A DNA stretch of 21,136 nucleotides from Euglena gracilis. Taxonomy: Eukaryota > Euglenozoa > Euglenophyceae > Euglenales > Euglenaceae. The notes below the pieces were generated by a model. That model was not told the DNA's origin. It worked only from the letters and a program-made list of their open reading frames with translations, and made no database searches. The stretch is from positions 1 to 21,136 of the forward strand of contig CAAHFI011122453.1 of the NCBI GenBank assembly GCA_900893395.1, written 5' to 3'. Shown one piece after another: positions 1 through 9,785 of this stretch. Position 1 is the stretch's first letter; each line of letters begins with the position of its first letter. Position numbers and translations under genes: made by a program.

Positions 1-102
1 GCAAGTTGTCCACTTGCACAATCGCCGCAAGAGGTCCATTTGTGCAAACTGTGCAAGTGGTCTTCTTGCAATTGTGCAAGTGCTTGTTTGTGCAAATGTG
101 AA
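1..102. repeat. Cluster of TTGCAC/GTGCAA inverted motifs
   Basis: CACTTGCACA at 11-20 is answered by its reverse complement TGTGCAAGTG at 50-59 and 73-82, and GCAAGT/ACTTGC (1-6, 12-17) forms a small hairpin. The stretch is low in complexity and may be the edge of a larger repeat that starts before the window. Confidence 0.4.
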
Positions 103-524
103 TATGCGCAATGAGCAGGGACAGTCCACAAAGCAGTTACAAAATGATTACCGTCAACGCTGCCAAAGCCACAAGTAAACCACATGAGGAAATTTCAAAT
201 TTAGCCAATTTTGGGCAAAACCTCAACATAATTGGGGAGATGTGGCAACCTGCTGCAGAACTCAATCAGTTTTTTTTCAAGTGACCAGGCAATCCTTCCT
301 TTTTATTTTGTTCTTTGTCCTCTAGCAACCACAAGAGGCAGAGTTCTTTGCGGTTTGTTTCTATGTGCAATATTTGTGGTGTGTGAAAATGCACTCCTTT
401 CGTGACTGACAGAAAAAATTTCACTCCTTCTGGAGCTGCTTTCCAAATCATCCACAAGGTGCTGTGGCGCTTCAAAGTACAATAAATGACTGTAGTCCCC
501 CCCACAGGGCCGAAAACCAAGGGG
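103..524. other. No gene seen
   Basis: Unique AT-leaning sequence. The short open frames here are shadows of each other, with no coding bias or splice pattern that I can support. Confidence 0.5.
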
Positions 525-968
525 GGGGGGGACTTTCGACCGGTGTTCATTTTGGGGCCACTTTGGCTGCACCCGGGAGCCGAAATAAAGAGTGTGCAAC
601 ACAATTAAGTTGCAAGTTGCAAAAAAAATGCATTTTTTGTAATTCTCCCCTGGGGGTTGATCCAAAGGGAAGGGCTTTGAACCAAGGGTCATGAAAAGGA
701 CTTCACAGACCCAGGTAAGGTTCCGTTATACCTTGGTGACAGAAGGGGGATCCCGCTTGAATATTTCCGGATGCAAAGGATCTGGGACCCCAAAAATGTC
801 TCAAAGGGTGCTCCAAGGGTGCCAGCAATCGATTTTTACGGGATCCCATATCGATTAAAAGTTCATTTTAGGGGGTAGGAACCCAAAGGGAAGCACAAAA
901 TCTCCTGAGTAACAGTAAACGGAGTACTATGACCATCTGATGGTTTTCCCCGGTCGAAAGTCCCCCCC
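525..968. repeat. 19-bp inverted repeat pair around about 400 bp
   Basis: CCGGTCGAAAGTCCCCCCC lies forward at 950-968 and as an exact reverse complement at 525-543. The right copy belongs to the element end that starts at 925. The left copy lacks that outer end, so I do not call the whole interval one element. No gene is visible between the arms. Confidence 0.45.
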
Positions 969-1027
969 ACTTTTTTTTGGCCGAAATCAGGAAATGTCAC
1001 CCATCTGAAAGTCACCCCCAAATTTCC
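925..1027 (+). mobile_element. One end of a TA-flanked C-rich inverted-repeat element
   Basis: The sequence begins TACTATGACCATCTGATGG, then TTTTCCCC, a C7 run and GGCCGAAA. The left end of the element at 17425 follows the same order (TACTATACCTATTTGATAA, TTTTCCC, C6, GGCCGAAA) over about 100 bp. No matching right end was found, so this is a half or a decayed copy. Confidence 0.5.
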
Positions 1028-1379
1028 ACTTCCAAACCTTTGTTTGAGGCATTTTTTTGGCACAAAGTGCTCAAAAGCAAAGGGGAAGGAGGGGGCCTTT
1101 GAGGCCTTGGGATTGCAAATCTCAATTGGGCAGTGAGAAAAATCTGATCCATTTGGGCCGCTGCCCCGCTTCATCCCACAATAACATACTTTGGCCATTT
1201 CGGACCCAATTTAAATTCACTTCTTGGCATATCACCAACCACTGCACCCAACGGTGACTTGACCACGTTGAACCGAAGCGCTCGTTCGCCAGGAGAAATA
1301 AAAAAAAACGTTTGCTTTTTGCAACCTTCAGGGGAGGTCCTGCATATTTGGAATATGACTGTGAAGGATATATTCCATC
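1028..1379. other. No gene seen
   Basis: Mixed sequence with several short overlapping open frames on both strands. None has a coding signal or recognisable motif. Confidence 0.4.
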
Positions 1380-1640
1380 GGGGGCGGTTCGGGTCATGGG
1401 AGGGGGGGGTCACGGGGAACACCACATTTTCAGTGGCCAATTAGGAATCACCAAACCCAAATTTTTGGAAAAAAATTAAATTAGGAATTAGGGGAAAAAA
1501 TTAGGGAATCCTACACTAAGATTAGGATTTAGACACCAAAATCGAATCACCAACCCAAATTGAAAAAATATGCCCCAAATAAAGAATCTACCTGAAAATT
1601 TTATCAAATTAGAGTTGCTTCACCCGGCCAGGTGGGTAGC
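1380..1640 (+). mobile_element. MITE family 1, copy A, lacking its right end
   Basis: It starts GGGGGCGGTTCGGGTCATGG, then a G run, GGTCACGGGGAACACCACAT, and an AT-rich body with repeated TTAGGAAT and AATCACC motifs. It matches the copies at 14663 and 17158 for most of their length, up to the shared motif ATTTTATCAAATTAG. The right-hand GGTCACGGGG...ACACC end is missing. Confidence 0.7.
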
Positions 1641-1650
1641 AACAAAAGAG

Positions 1651-1762
1651 CACTGGTGTAAGGGGTGCCTGGCCACTCACCCACAGCAAACTGGGCCAGA
1701 AGCGAAGTTTGTGCCGGCCATAAAACAGACAAGAAGCCTTAGTGCAACTAAGGGGGTGAAGG
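1651..1762 (+). mobile_element. hAT-like element left end, copy 1
   Basis: CACTGGTGTA at 1651 resembles the CAGTGGTGTAG terminus at 14590. The motif TGGGCC then follows 41 bases later at both places, and the next 60 bases (AAGCGAA, GCCGGCCATAAA, AACTAAGGGGG) are shared. The similarity stops near 1762. This copy shows the site as it was before the MITE insertion seen at 14663. Confidence 0.55.
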
Positions 1763-2132
1763 GGTCACCCCGAACAAATGAACAAATAAATGAGCAAAAA
1801 TTTTCATCCATAATTGAATAAATAAAACAACCAAAATTTCCAGACAAAAAATGTGCTATCCTCCAAAAACGCAATGTCACTCCTCCTACTTGAACTACTA
1901 CTTTTTACAACTACGAACACGTAGTAAAAAATCATGGGCAAATAACCCCCCCATGGCAGGACGCATTGTCCTAGCTCCCACCTCAAGCCCACCGAATCGA
2001 CTCTTCACCATCTGCGTTCTTGGAGATGCTACGTATGCCCAACCATCTTCTCACTAGCCGTCACACATTCAAAAATAATAAATTGCACGTTTCTGATTCA
2101 AAATCTTAGATGGCGCTACGAGGCATGATGGT
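1763..2132. other. No gene seen
   Basis: AT-rich sequence with a C7 run near 1947. No repeat copy or coding signal was recognised. The right end of the hAT-like copy that begins at 1651 may lie here, but I could not find it. Confidence 0.4.
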
Positions 2133-2188
2133 TTTTTGGAAAAAAATCTGCGGTTCCCAGGCACGTTTTTGGAAAAAAATCTGCGGTT
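2133..2188 (+). repeat. 33-bp tandem duplication
   Basis: TTTTTGGAAAAAAATCTGCG occurs at 2133 and again at 2166, with GCACG beginning to repeat a third time. It is in frame (11 codons) with one of the two open frames that run on into the GC-rich stretch downstream. Confidence 0.7.
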
Positions 2189-2199
2189 AAGCACGTTTC

Positions 2200-2577
2200 A
2201 TGCTTTCTGGCCCGCACTGGCTGTGGAGGGGAGACGCCGATCCAGGAAAGGGGCAGACCGCGCAGTATTCAGTGGCATTCGGGCCCGATTCCCCGGTTTT
2301 TCACCTCTCCCCGGTGCCCACCAGGCCGATGCACCCCGCAGGGCAAACACTGAAAATGAGGCAAATTCACGTCCCCGTGGGGTTGTGGCTCAGGTGGTGC
2401 AGGGGCGGGCCAAGACGCAAGGTTCAGGCCACGCGGCCAGCGGGGAACGTAGGGCGCCAGAAAGCTGTCGACCTCCAGAAAGACAACTGGGGCTTGGTTC
2501 AGAATGGGGCTGATCGGAGGGCGGAAAAACGGAGTTTTCAAGCCGATCTGCGGGACCGGGATGGACGCCCAATTTGA
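2200..2577 (+). CDS. Possible coding stretch, unrecognised
   Basis: I do not recognise this. A GC-rich stretch is open for 125 codons from an ATG at 2200 to a TGA at 2577. The C-terminal third reads as a natural charged tail (AVDLQKDNWGLVQNG, then RRAEKRSFQADLRDRDGRPI). A second plus frame, open from about 2136 to 2513, is also clean and rich in Arg, Ala and Pro, and includes the 33-bp duplication as an 11-residue repeat. One of the two may be real, or the frame may switch through an intron. A 282-codon minus frame covers the same bases and looks like a shadow of low stop density. No domain, signal peptide or membrane segment is visible. Confidence 0.28.
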   Translation: MLSGPHWLWRGDADPGKGQTAQYSVAFGPDSPVFHLSPVPTRPMHPAGQTLKMRQIHVPVGLWLRWCRGGPRRKVQATRPAGNVGRQKAVDLQKDNWGLVQNGADRRAEKRSFQADLRDRDGRPI

Positions 2578-2677
2578 AAGGAAAAATCTTGCACTTGGAA
2601 AAAAGCCCTGCCAGGGGTGAAAAAATGCCGAAAATGGCTCCCCTCCCCGATGCAATTTATGCAGCTGGACAGCACAC

Positions 2678-2699
2678 TTTGGGAACCACGGTTCCCAAA
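2678..2699. repeat. GGGAACC palindrome, copy 1
   Basis: TTTGGGAACC and GGTTCCCAAA are perfect 10-bp arms around a 2-base centre (AC). The same palindrome recurs at 3871, 6819 and 7031. Confidence 0.75.
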
Positions 2700-3262
2700 C
2701 GAGACACCCGATGCATTGAGCAGGCTTGGGGACAGTGTTCACTGCCCTCCGGGGCAAAAGATGGGGGAAACACAGCCTGGTTGAAGCATCAGCATGGGAT
2801 GCTCTCTTCCCCCAGGCAAAACAATGCGAGATCTGGTTGGAAGCACGGTGGACCAAGACCTCCTTGTTCTTTGCCAGGGTCTCTCTGAGGTGATGCTTCA
2901 GCGGGGTTTCAAACCAGCCTTTTGATTTCCTGCCTTCTCTTGGATTATCCCACATGGAACCCTGCGTCACCAAATCTAAAAATGCCCTTTCAGGAATGAC
3001 ACAAAGAACATTTGAAGGGGTATGTTGTGTGAAGAGTGCTTGTCGTGAAATGAAATGAACGAATTTCGGCAGAGATCCTGTGCGACATCGTTTGATGGGG
3101 GAAAATAAAATGTCCATTGGTAACCCATAAGAACTGGGAAGAATGAGGAACCAAACACCGGTCCCATGAAGAACTTTTCAGCAGCAAGACTAAGGGGCAT
3201 GCACTCTGGAAAAGAGATTCGGATGTTGAATGGGATAGCAGTGATGCTGTTTCTGTTTCAAC
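2700..3262. other. No gene supported
   Basis: The 5' half of a long minus-strand open frame (2269-3117) crosses this stretch, but its product has no coherent composition and other frames are also open. I see no repeat copy here. Confidence 0.35.
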
Positions 3263-3484
3263 TTGCAAAAGCAGGGTGGATGGTGGAAAGACACTTGCGT
3301 GGGATGGACAACATGGTCCTATGGTCTGGGTATTTCCTTGTGGACCGCTTCCACTTCTCAATCCACTGTCTACAACCTTCCTTGTTGCCCTGCACATGTG
3401 AATGGGAGCCTCCTGCCCAATTGCAATGGCAGAAGCACATGTAGAGATGCATTGCTCCCAGTGATGAGTTTTGTCCATCATTAG
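3263..3484 (+). CDS. Possible cysteine-containing exon, unrecognised
   Basis: Open for 73 codons to a TAG at 3484. Third positions favour pyrimidines, and the product (CVGWTTWSYGLGISLW, then a stretch with CC, C and C spaced as in small extracellular domains) is less random than its neighbours. The opposite strand is also open in two frames, so the call is weak. No splice partner was identified. Confidence 0.18.
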   Translation: MQKQGGWWKDTCVGWTTWSYGLGISLWTASTSQSTVYNLPCCPAHVNGSLLPNCNGRSTCRDALLPVMSFVHH

Positions 3485-5061
3485 ACAACCATCACAGATT
3501 GATCCGACGGATCCTCCGAGCTTCCCAGCGCGCCATGGTGCACAAAACAAGAGTCAAACAAAGGCGATCCCAATAGAACTGGCGGCCTCCCACATGAGCA
3601 GATTCATCTTCTTGCCGTCCGATATCCCTTGGAAGCCCTTGACTTTCGGCTGAAAGCCAAAGAGCAAGAATTTGTAATGTATCAAATGGTCAGGCTGAGC
3701 AACAACACAAATAATATCTCAGCCCCAACCTTCACTACCAAAAACAATGCAAAATATCCGCAAAATCTTTGAGATTCTGGATTTCATACGAGAGATCTTT
3801 ATTTGATGAGCACATTAAAATCATTGGAGAAAACTGATCCATATTTTAATGGACAAAAAAAAATTTCAAATTTGGGAACCGTGGTTCCTATTTTTTGTTT
3901 GACAAGAATGGCCCAGATTGTGTCAGGAGCCCATGCTCTCTTAGAAAGGAAAAGGGGGGGAAGGGGAAATTGTTTGAACCTTAAGAAGGCAGAATGGCAA
4001 AAAAAGCTTGAGAAGAGGGGGGTAGGGTCACAGGGGGCATGGGGGGTCATGGGGGAAGAAATGGGGGTTCGCAGCAGCTTTGCAGAATTGTCAAAAAGAC
4101 AAAAAATGCTGGAAATTTGCTTTAGACTTGGCGTTTCCTCAAACTTCTGGGGTCCCGAATCCGGGTCACTGCGGGTCGGGTCACGGGTTCACAGGGCAGG
4201 GGGTTACGGGGACGACACCACCAAAGGCTTGCAGCACCCGGAAAAGTGGAGGCCTTGGTGCGCTTAGTTGTGGAGTATCCCATAAAGTTTGATGAAATGA
4301 GATTTAAAAGGCGTGGTCTTACTCCGAGCGCCTTTGTTTGGGCCCTTGCAGTCTTCAAATGGGTCTGTACATTTTAGTTTGGACTCCAGGAGATGAACGG
4401 CTGCATGTGTTTTTGTGTCTTTTGATGAGTGAAACGAGATTTGCCTGTTGTCAACTTGTAATCCTTATTTTGAATTTGGGTACAACTGGCTACAGACCTT
4501 GGAGAATTAAGCAAATTCTTGTTTTTTTGGGTCTGGGGCCAAAAAAACGAGAAGAAATATATTGCCTAACAAAGGCAACCATTTTAAATCCTACCAGCAT
4601 CCATGACGACGCTAAGCTTTGAATGGCTGCCACATCTTGGATACTGGACAGCAACATGAAATCTTGATTGGAGCAAAATCAGCAAAGCTACAACTGCACA
4701 GGTGCGCAATGGGGAAGAGGCTTCAAACCAAACCAACCACGGTGGATGGCCCATGCCAGGGAAAATGGATGTTGTCACCCCTCACTGTGATAGCAAAATT
4801 GGTACTGTAATAAAAACTGTTCTTTTCTCTTTATGATGCAGTGGTCCCAAAACGTGATGGAATGTCAAAAATTAAAACCACGGTCCTCAAAGACTGATGA
4901 GAGAAACGTTGGTGTGTGTCCAACATGCAACTTTATTTTGAGCCCTGGGGCTCACATGGTCTGACTCTTTGATGACGGGATTGTTCGCTTGCGGCCGAGA
5001 GAAAAGCATGGCCAAAACTTTCTGTACAATGAATACAATTGAGGAAAAAATCTTCCAAATT
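3485..5061. other. Long stretch with no supported gene
   Basis: It contains palindrome copy 2 (3871) and a purine tract with a G8 run near 3953. GGTCAC-rich sequence at 4026-4215 (GGGTCACTGCGGGTCGGGTC) recalls the ends of MITE family 1 without a body. The rest is unique sequence with only short shadow frames. Confidence 0.4.
3871..3892. repeat. GGGAACC palindrome, copy 2
   Basis: TTTGGGAACC, GT, GGTTCC, in AT-rich flanks. Same core as copies 1, 3 and 4. Confidence 0.7.
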
Positions 5062-5089
5062 GAGAAATTCTGGGATGCCAGAATTTCTC
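5062..5089. repeat. 12-bp-stem hairpin
   Basis: GAGAAATTCTGG and CCAGAATTTCTC pair perfectly around the loop GATG. There is no poly-T tract or promoter context suggesting a terminator or a known RNA. Confidence 0.6.
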
Positions 5090-5467
5090 TGCAAATTTGA
5101 ATGACGAAATGATTTGATGGATGGATTGGAAAATGAGCAATGGAAAAAATCACCTTCGTTCAAATTTGTTGAAAAATCTGCTTTCTTCAGGGGGAAGACA
5201 GGGCTCTTGTCCAAATGCAAATGAGTCATCCCACCACATGCTTCAGAGAACACTTCCAGGATAATAACTGGCTTGTTGAAAAAAAATATGCATTTTAGAA
5301 AAAACCACCCTGAGTTTTGTAATCCAAACCGCACTTGTTAATTCCTGGGTACCAGCCAAAAAAACAAATTTTTGTTCAATTGTCATGCAGACTCTGCACT
5401 TGTTCCCATCTTTTTCTTGCCTATTGACGTGCACAATCATTCACATGCCTCACATCACATTAGCACC

Positions 5468-5626
5468 ATGGAACGCACAAGCCACAAAATAGCACAAACT
5501 GCCTGTTCCTTGGGTCACGACTTTCTGTGTGCAATGTTCCACGTTCCCTTGTTTGATGACTTTCCAGAGCGCATACTCCGCTCCATCATGCTCTTGCGAC
5601 TGCAACAATGCGAGGGCCACATTTGA
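5468..5626 (+). CDS. Possible short coding stretch, unrecognised
   Basis: An ATG in a strong eukaryotic context (ACCATGG) opens 52 codons to a TGA at 5626. The frame is also open upstream to 5372. The product is balanced in composition, with an amphipathic end (LFDDFPERILRSIMLLRLQQ). I recognise no domain. It could be a terminal exon or a chance frame. Confidence 0.22.
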   Translation: MERTSHKIAQTACSLGHDFLCAMFHVPLFDDFPERILRSIMLLRLQQCEGHI

Positions 5627-6093
5627 GTTGAACGATCAAGGGCTTTAACACTGCATCTGGCAAAGGGCGATGTCTTAACTCAGCTAAAATGTGACCACTA
5701 AAATGGAGTCCCGCACTTTCCTTCTTCTGTGTTTCAGAGGAGTTTCCCAAATCATACAACATCGCTTGTTTGCAAACTTAATAATAACAGACTTATGTCT
5801 GTTTCACCAAGGCACCGCATTTCTTTGCCATGGCGGGACAAATATATTAGTGATGGGGCAAAAAAAATAGTGAATTGATCCCGCAACCATTGAGCAACCT
5901 GAAAAGTGATGTCAAAAGACTATTTATGTGAACACCTTGGGGTCATGTATGCAAATCCCATCCTGACCAACAGGTGCATAATACATCTGATTGGGGGGGG
6001 TGGAATGACCAAAGTACAAAAGCCCTCCCCCCCTCCTGAGGTGACCAGAGTTTTAAGAAAAACAACGGCGAAAAGGATTGAAGAAAATTGAGG
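5627..6093. other. No gene seen
   Basis: Unique sequence with a G8 run near 5993 and a C7 run near 6027. No coding or repeat signal. Confidence 0.45.
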
Positions 6094-6300
6094 TTAGAAT
6101 ATTTCTGGAGTCGGTTTTGGGCTGGCCACCCCTCTGGGATGCAGCTTCCAGTCGATGCACATGCAGGGTTGCAACTGGGTCCGATAAACCACCCTCAAGG
6201 GGACAGCGAGCATACTCATAGTTGGAAGCAGTTTTCCTTCTGAATATACGACCCAAAGCAAGGTTCTTTGGAAGTGGTTTCTTGCTTTAACATTGCACAA
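6094..6300 (-). CDS. Possible coding stretch, unrecognised
   Basis: Open for 68 codons from an ATG at 6300. A second minus frame, 6053-6256, is also open and its product (ARCPLEGGLSDPVATLHVHR) is equally natural. The stretch has a more coding-like codon pattern than its surroundings, but the frame cannot be decided and no domain is recognised. It is divergent to the plus-strand candidate at 6348. Confidence 0.2.
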   Translation of the reverse strand: MCNVKARNHFQRTLLWVVYSEGKLLPTMSMLAVPLRVVYRTQLQPCMCIDWKLHPRGVASPKPTPEIF

Positions 6301-6347
6301 CTAACATTTCACAGCAATAAACTTTTGCGGATGTATGTCTTGGGTGC

Positions 6348-6683
6348 TTGTGTCACTGTGCGTACCAACGCCTCCCTATCGTGGAAAATCATTGTATTTT
6401 GATGTTTCTTGGCGTGAGAAATGCCACCCTTGGCAAGCAACGGGATTACCGAAATAAAAATGTGGCTGGACCAACGCCTCTAATCCCAACCCAGTTGTTG
6501 CTACTGCAGCTAGCACCACAACCCAATTTCAGCACTCCCAAAAGCCGACCCTCGAACTTCACAATCCCTCACAGCATAAAAAAATTCATTTGGCGCTTTG
6601 CAAATGGCGACTTTCCGGTTACCCTTAATGCAAATCCTGAAGGTGCGAGAGGGGAAACAGTTGCAGGCCTTGGGTTGCAATGA
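6348..6683 (+). CDS. Possible coding stretch, unrecognised
   Basis: Open for 111 codons to a TGA at 6683, with a codon pattern that looks used from about 6410 on. The product has a Pro/Gln/Leu-rich middle (PTQLLLLQLAPQPNFSTPKS) and a mixed tail containing FIWRFANGDFPVTLNANPEG. No domain, signal peptide or membrane segment was recognised. It may be part of a spliced gene. Intron boundaries are not evident. Confidence 0.25.
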   Translation: MCHCAYQRLPIVENHCILMFLGVRNATLGKQRDYRNKNVAGPTPLIPTQLLLLQLAPQPNFSTPKSRPSNFTIPHSIKKFIWRFANGDFPVTLNANPEGARGETVAGLGLQ

Positions 6684-6818
6684 CCTTCTATCACATGCAC
6701 TTCATGTGTGTGATGTACCACTGTGCCAATGAAAACAACAAAAAAAGTGCTTCATCCGATGGTAAACCCCATAAAAAAAGCAGAAAATGAGGAAATCAAT
6801 GGGCAGTGCAAAAAAAAA

Positions 6819-6840
6819 TTAGGAACCGTGGTTCCCAAAA
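6819..6840. repeat. GGGAACC palindrome, copy 3
   Basis: TTAGGAACC, GT, GGTTCCCAAAA. Near-perfect palindrome in AT-rich flanks. Confidence 0.7.
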
Positions 6841-7030
6841 CTTCCCAACCATTGCCCGATTATTCAAAGGCCAAACAGGAAATGTGACCTTCGCAAACAT
6901 TGGAAATGGGGCCATATCAAGATCATTTGCAATTCAAGGCTAGTCGCTTTCCATTGCTACACCCATTTCTTCGAAAGCCCCCCATGACATGAAGTAGAAC
7001 ACCAGTACCTTGACTACAGGATCGATCAAA

Positions 7031-7057
7031 AAATTGGGAACCGTGGTTCCTAAATTT
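7031..7057. repeat. GGGAACC palindrome, copy 4
   Basis: AAATTGGGAACC, GT, GGTTCCTAAATTT. The longest of the four, with the symmetry reaching into the AT flanks. Confidence 0.7.
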
Positions 7058-7621
7058 CAAAGATGACCCCCACCCTGCAAATAGGGGCTTGCAAAACGGA
7101 CAGGGGAACAAAAGGTATGTGCTGCCAAAAAAAACCATTCTGCATTTTGGACCAATGTGGCAACTTGGCCTTCTGTTGACACCCACAGAGAGAATGAAGA
7201 CGCACATCAACTTTGACGCCCGCCCCTGCAACTTTGGCTCGTTGACCCCAACCTGTCCGAGGCCCCGACAATTTCAAAAAAGGGGGGTTCAGACATCCAA
7301 AAAGTCTTTTGGAAAAAGTTCAGGGGGGAAGGAAAGTGTGTTTACCCCCCTCCACGAAAATTCACGTTGGGCAGCGTTGGGACCCGCACTCAAACCAGGA
7401 CCGCAGTGGCACCACCGCAAAACCCATACACAGCGAGAACACCCAGCCAGTGCACAGCACCGGCCCTGGGTGAGCTGTGGAAAAACGTCGCGCGGAGCCG
7501 TGGCCCCACGCTGACGACTTGAAAAAGTGGCCATTTTTTGGGAACCGCTGATTTTCGATCATACCCTGTAGCGCCGTCTAAGAGGTTAGGGTTAGGGTGT
7601 GAGGGTAAACCCTCCCCCAAT

Positions 7622-7972
7622 TATACCCCCCCAAATAATACCCCCCTCCTCAGGGTCCGACTTCAGCGACCGAGTAAATACCCCCCCCCCGAATCTCAGG
7701 CCGACAACCCGGATTTTGACCTTGAAAATGTAAATGTCACAATCTCTGACAACAAATTACGAAAAAATTGATTTTTTTGGATCATTTGGCCTCCAAAAAA
7801 ATGCTAAGTTTCACGAGAAAGAACAAAAAAAATGCCCCCAAAATGGGTTTTGGGTGTTATTTTGGGTCCTGCAGGGCTTCGAAAATTTCGAAATTTGGGC
7901 CATTACCCCCCCAAAAAATACCCCCCCTCGGCTGGGACTTTTCAGGTGAAAAATAACCCGGGGGGTATATAC
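7622..7972. mobile_element. Possible short C-rich inverted-repeat element
   Basis: The left part reads ATTATACCCCCCCAAATAAT and the right end, reversed, reads GTGGTATATACCCCCCGGG. A similar TACCCCCCC module recurs inside near 7904-7926. Only about 10-15 bp of the ends match, so the borders are approximate. Confidence 0.3.
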
Positions 7973-8478
7973 CACGGGATCATCACCCCCCGTGTCAACG
8001 GCACTTTCCCCGTACTTTGGCGTGTCAAGTACAAGGGGGGTGGGGAAGGTGGGCAGGGGTGGGAGGGCTGCAGTGGGATGGGGAGCGGACTATTTGGGGT
8101 GCCGAAGTTACTGCCTTATTGTGTGGGCCTTATTACTTACTGCCTTGTTTATTGTTTCTTCTTTTTGATCCATGAAGAAAATGGCATTTTGATATGGAAA
8201 AGTGCGGTTGACGCGGGGGGGGGTCATAGACCAGCCGTGTGAAGGACAAAGGGGGGAGGAAGCCTCCAAGAAATAGCGTGAACAAATTTTTTGTTGGGAC
8301 ACATTGGAATGGACAGGGGGGCACGTGGATAACACCCCCATAAAAAAGACATTCAGAAGATCATGCCCAGTGCAGGAAAAAGGAAAAAACAATGCCAAAC
8401 CCTCTTTGACACAGATATGTCTGAAAAAAGAACCTGCTTCCAAGTCAATCGCTGATATCTGCCCCGGCGAGGATGGTG
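7973..8478. other. No gene seen
   Basis: G-rich then mixed sequence with a G9 run near 8215. The remainder of the hAT-like copy on the minus strand that begins near 8583 probably lies here, but I could not place its far end. Confidence 0.35.
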
Positions 8479-8583
8479 CACCCCCCCAATTGCACTTAGG
8501 CTTCTTGTCTGTTTATGGACGGCGCTAACTTTCGCTTCTGGCCAGTGAATTGCCACCTATCTCAAAATTTTGTCGTTGTCTGA
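8479..8583 (-). mobile_element. hAT-like element left end, copy 2
   Basis: Read on the minus strand this has CAG...AAATTTT near 8583, then CTGGCCAGAAGCGAAAGTTA, GCGCCGTCCATAAACAGAC and AAGAAGCC, ending in a G7 run. It matches copy 1 (1651) and the split copy at 14590-15013, and shows the undisturbed CCATAAAC site. Confidence 0.5.
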
Positions 8584-8784
8584 AAACACAACTGCAATTT
8601 TCCAAAAGCAATTGCCACTTGTCTAACCCAAGAAAGAAACGCACCATCCGGGTTGCAGGAACACTTGCTGGCTGGAGAAAAATTCATAATGCAGTTCGAG
8701 GTCCCGCCAAATCACTTGCATGATTCATTTAAAACCGTGTTCAGCCCGCCAAATGCCTGCCCTGAATTCGTGGTCATGAACACG

Positions 8785-8875
8785 GATTTCAGGCAGGCAT
8801 CCGGTTCTGACCACAGATTTCAGGGCAGGCATCCATTTCTGACCACAGATTTCAGGGCAGGCATCCAATGTGACA
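8785..8875 (+). repeat. 32-bp tandem repeat, about 3 copies
   Basis: Units begin GATTTCAGG at 8785, 8816 and 8848 (31 and 32 bp apart), each with GGCAGGCATCC and CTGACCACA. An inverted unit adjoins them and forms the left terminus of the 1.16-kb element. There are no spacers, so this is not CRISPR-like. Confidence 0.8.
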
Positions 8876-9093
8876 ATTGAGGAATGTGACCAGTGACTCA
8901 CTAACACTCAACGCAGTTACACAAAAGCAATCACGAAGCAATCACAGTTGCTGCGAGGCGTAAGGATCCTCAATGAATTGAGGCGGTTCGGACACTCTAC
9001 AGCTTACAAAGTGGGGAAACAAAGTATAAAAACCACAAGGGGGGTCTACGGCAATAACAGAGGACGTTATGGTGTTATGGCAAGCGGCACGCT

Positions 9094-9415
9094 TTACACA
9101 AAAAGGACTATACTTTGTGGGCGGCGCAAATCTTGGCAATGAAAATGGGAGGCCAGACCGCAGGCGTCACACACAACTTTTGTTCAGCTCGACACAAGTT
9201 GGATTTTTAGGGATGGCACAAAAACCACACTTTTCCTGTTTTATTGGCAGTCGGGACACAGAGTGGGAACGCAACAAAAATTCGTTGAAGCGGGGGAATT
9301 GGCGCTCAGAAGAACCCATAACAACACCCTTAGTAGTAGTTTTGCAGAATGCCCGAGCGACGGCATTCACGTATGTCTGAAAGGAGGTTGCCCAACGATT
9401 CCCTGAAACGGACAT
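9094..9415 (-). pseudogene. Gene remains with PHD-like zinc finger, copy 1
   Basis: One minus frame (9167-9415) carries SFQTYVNAV, a linker, then KCGFC 47 residues after the Tyr, followed by a Cys-containing stretch. An overlapping minus frame (9094-9183) carries VVCDACGLASHFHCQDLRRP, which fits C-x2-C-x4-H-x2-C. Together the motifs have the order of a PHD/RING-type finger. The locus at 11.1-11.8 kb repeats the pattern: TYLNSL, CPRC 48 residues after the Tyr, then HFVCADLRRAP. I infer homologous genes, broken or intron-split. The function is unknown; PHD fingers usually bind histone tails. The remains lie inside the 1.16-kb inverted-repeat element, which suggests an element-borne gene. Confidence 0.5.
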
Positions 9416-9656
9416 GGTCCCTGACTGTTGTTGGTGTTATGCAACACATTGTTCGATAATGCTCCTTCCGAAGGTTGACCCCCTTCATGGCAGCTTGTTG
9501 GTGCAAGGCAACAAGAAGAAAAAATCTGGTTCCAAGGGTACCGAGGTTGCTGGTGTTGCCAATTGTTTGGAGTTCTCCAAACTTTGTGAACACCTTCAAG
9601 CCTCTTTTCCGGAGCTAGATGATTTCTTTGTTGCTTGGACGGGCAATTCTGTTTAA
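9414..9656 (+). CDS. Possible coding tail, unrecognised
   Basis: Open for 80 codons to a TAA at 9656. From about residue 20 the product looks natural: a basic patch (NKKKKSGSKG), then a helix-like amphipathic segment with CLEFSKLCEHLQASFPELDD and an aromatic end. It runs against the minus-strand remains at 9094-9415, whose upstream region it overlaps, so at most one reading is likely to be real here. No domain was recognised. Confidence 0.22.
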   Translation: MVPDCCWCYATHCSIMLLPKVDPLHGSLLVQGNKKKKSGSKGTEVAGVANCLEFSKLCEHLQASFPELDDFFVAWTGNSV

Positions 9657-9735
9657 GGGGAGGTGTTAACAAGCCATCCACGAGGTTCACCGCGCGTTTC
9701 GTCATGGGGAACTGTGGAATGAAAGTCAAAGGGTG

Positions 9736-9785
9736 ACCACAGATTTCAGGGCAGGCATCCGTTTCTGTCCACAGAGTTCAGGGCA
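9736..9785 (+). repeat. 32-bp repeat units, right-end copies
   Basis: ACCACAGATTTCAGGGCAGG at 9736 and a diverged unit after it match the units at 8785-8875. They sit just inside the right end of the 1.16-kb element. Confidence 0.7.

Larger units (their letters stand above)
6684..7580. other. No supported gene; holds palindrome copies 3 and 4
   Basis: Apart from the palindromes at 6819 and 7031, the stretch carries overlapping open frames on both strands at 7089-7514 that do not favour either strand. Confidence 0.4.

Noticed and set aside
2269-3117. 282-codon minus-strand open frame
   Set aside because: Long, but its product has no coherent composition or motif, the stretch is low in stops in several frames, and two plus frames over the same bases look more coding-like.
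7586-7597. TTAGGGTTAGGG, telomere-like
   Set aside because: Only two units, inside ordinary sequence. Not enough for an interstitial telomere or chromosome end.
8785-8875. Possible CRISPR-like array (32-bp repeats)
   Set aside because: Units are directly adjacent with no spacers, and the window is eukaryotic in character. It is a tandem repeat within an element end.
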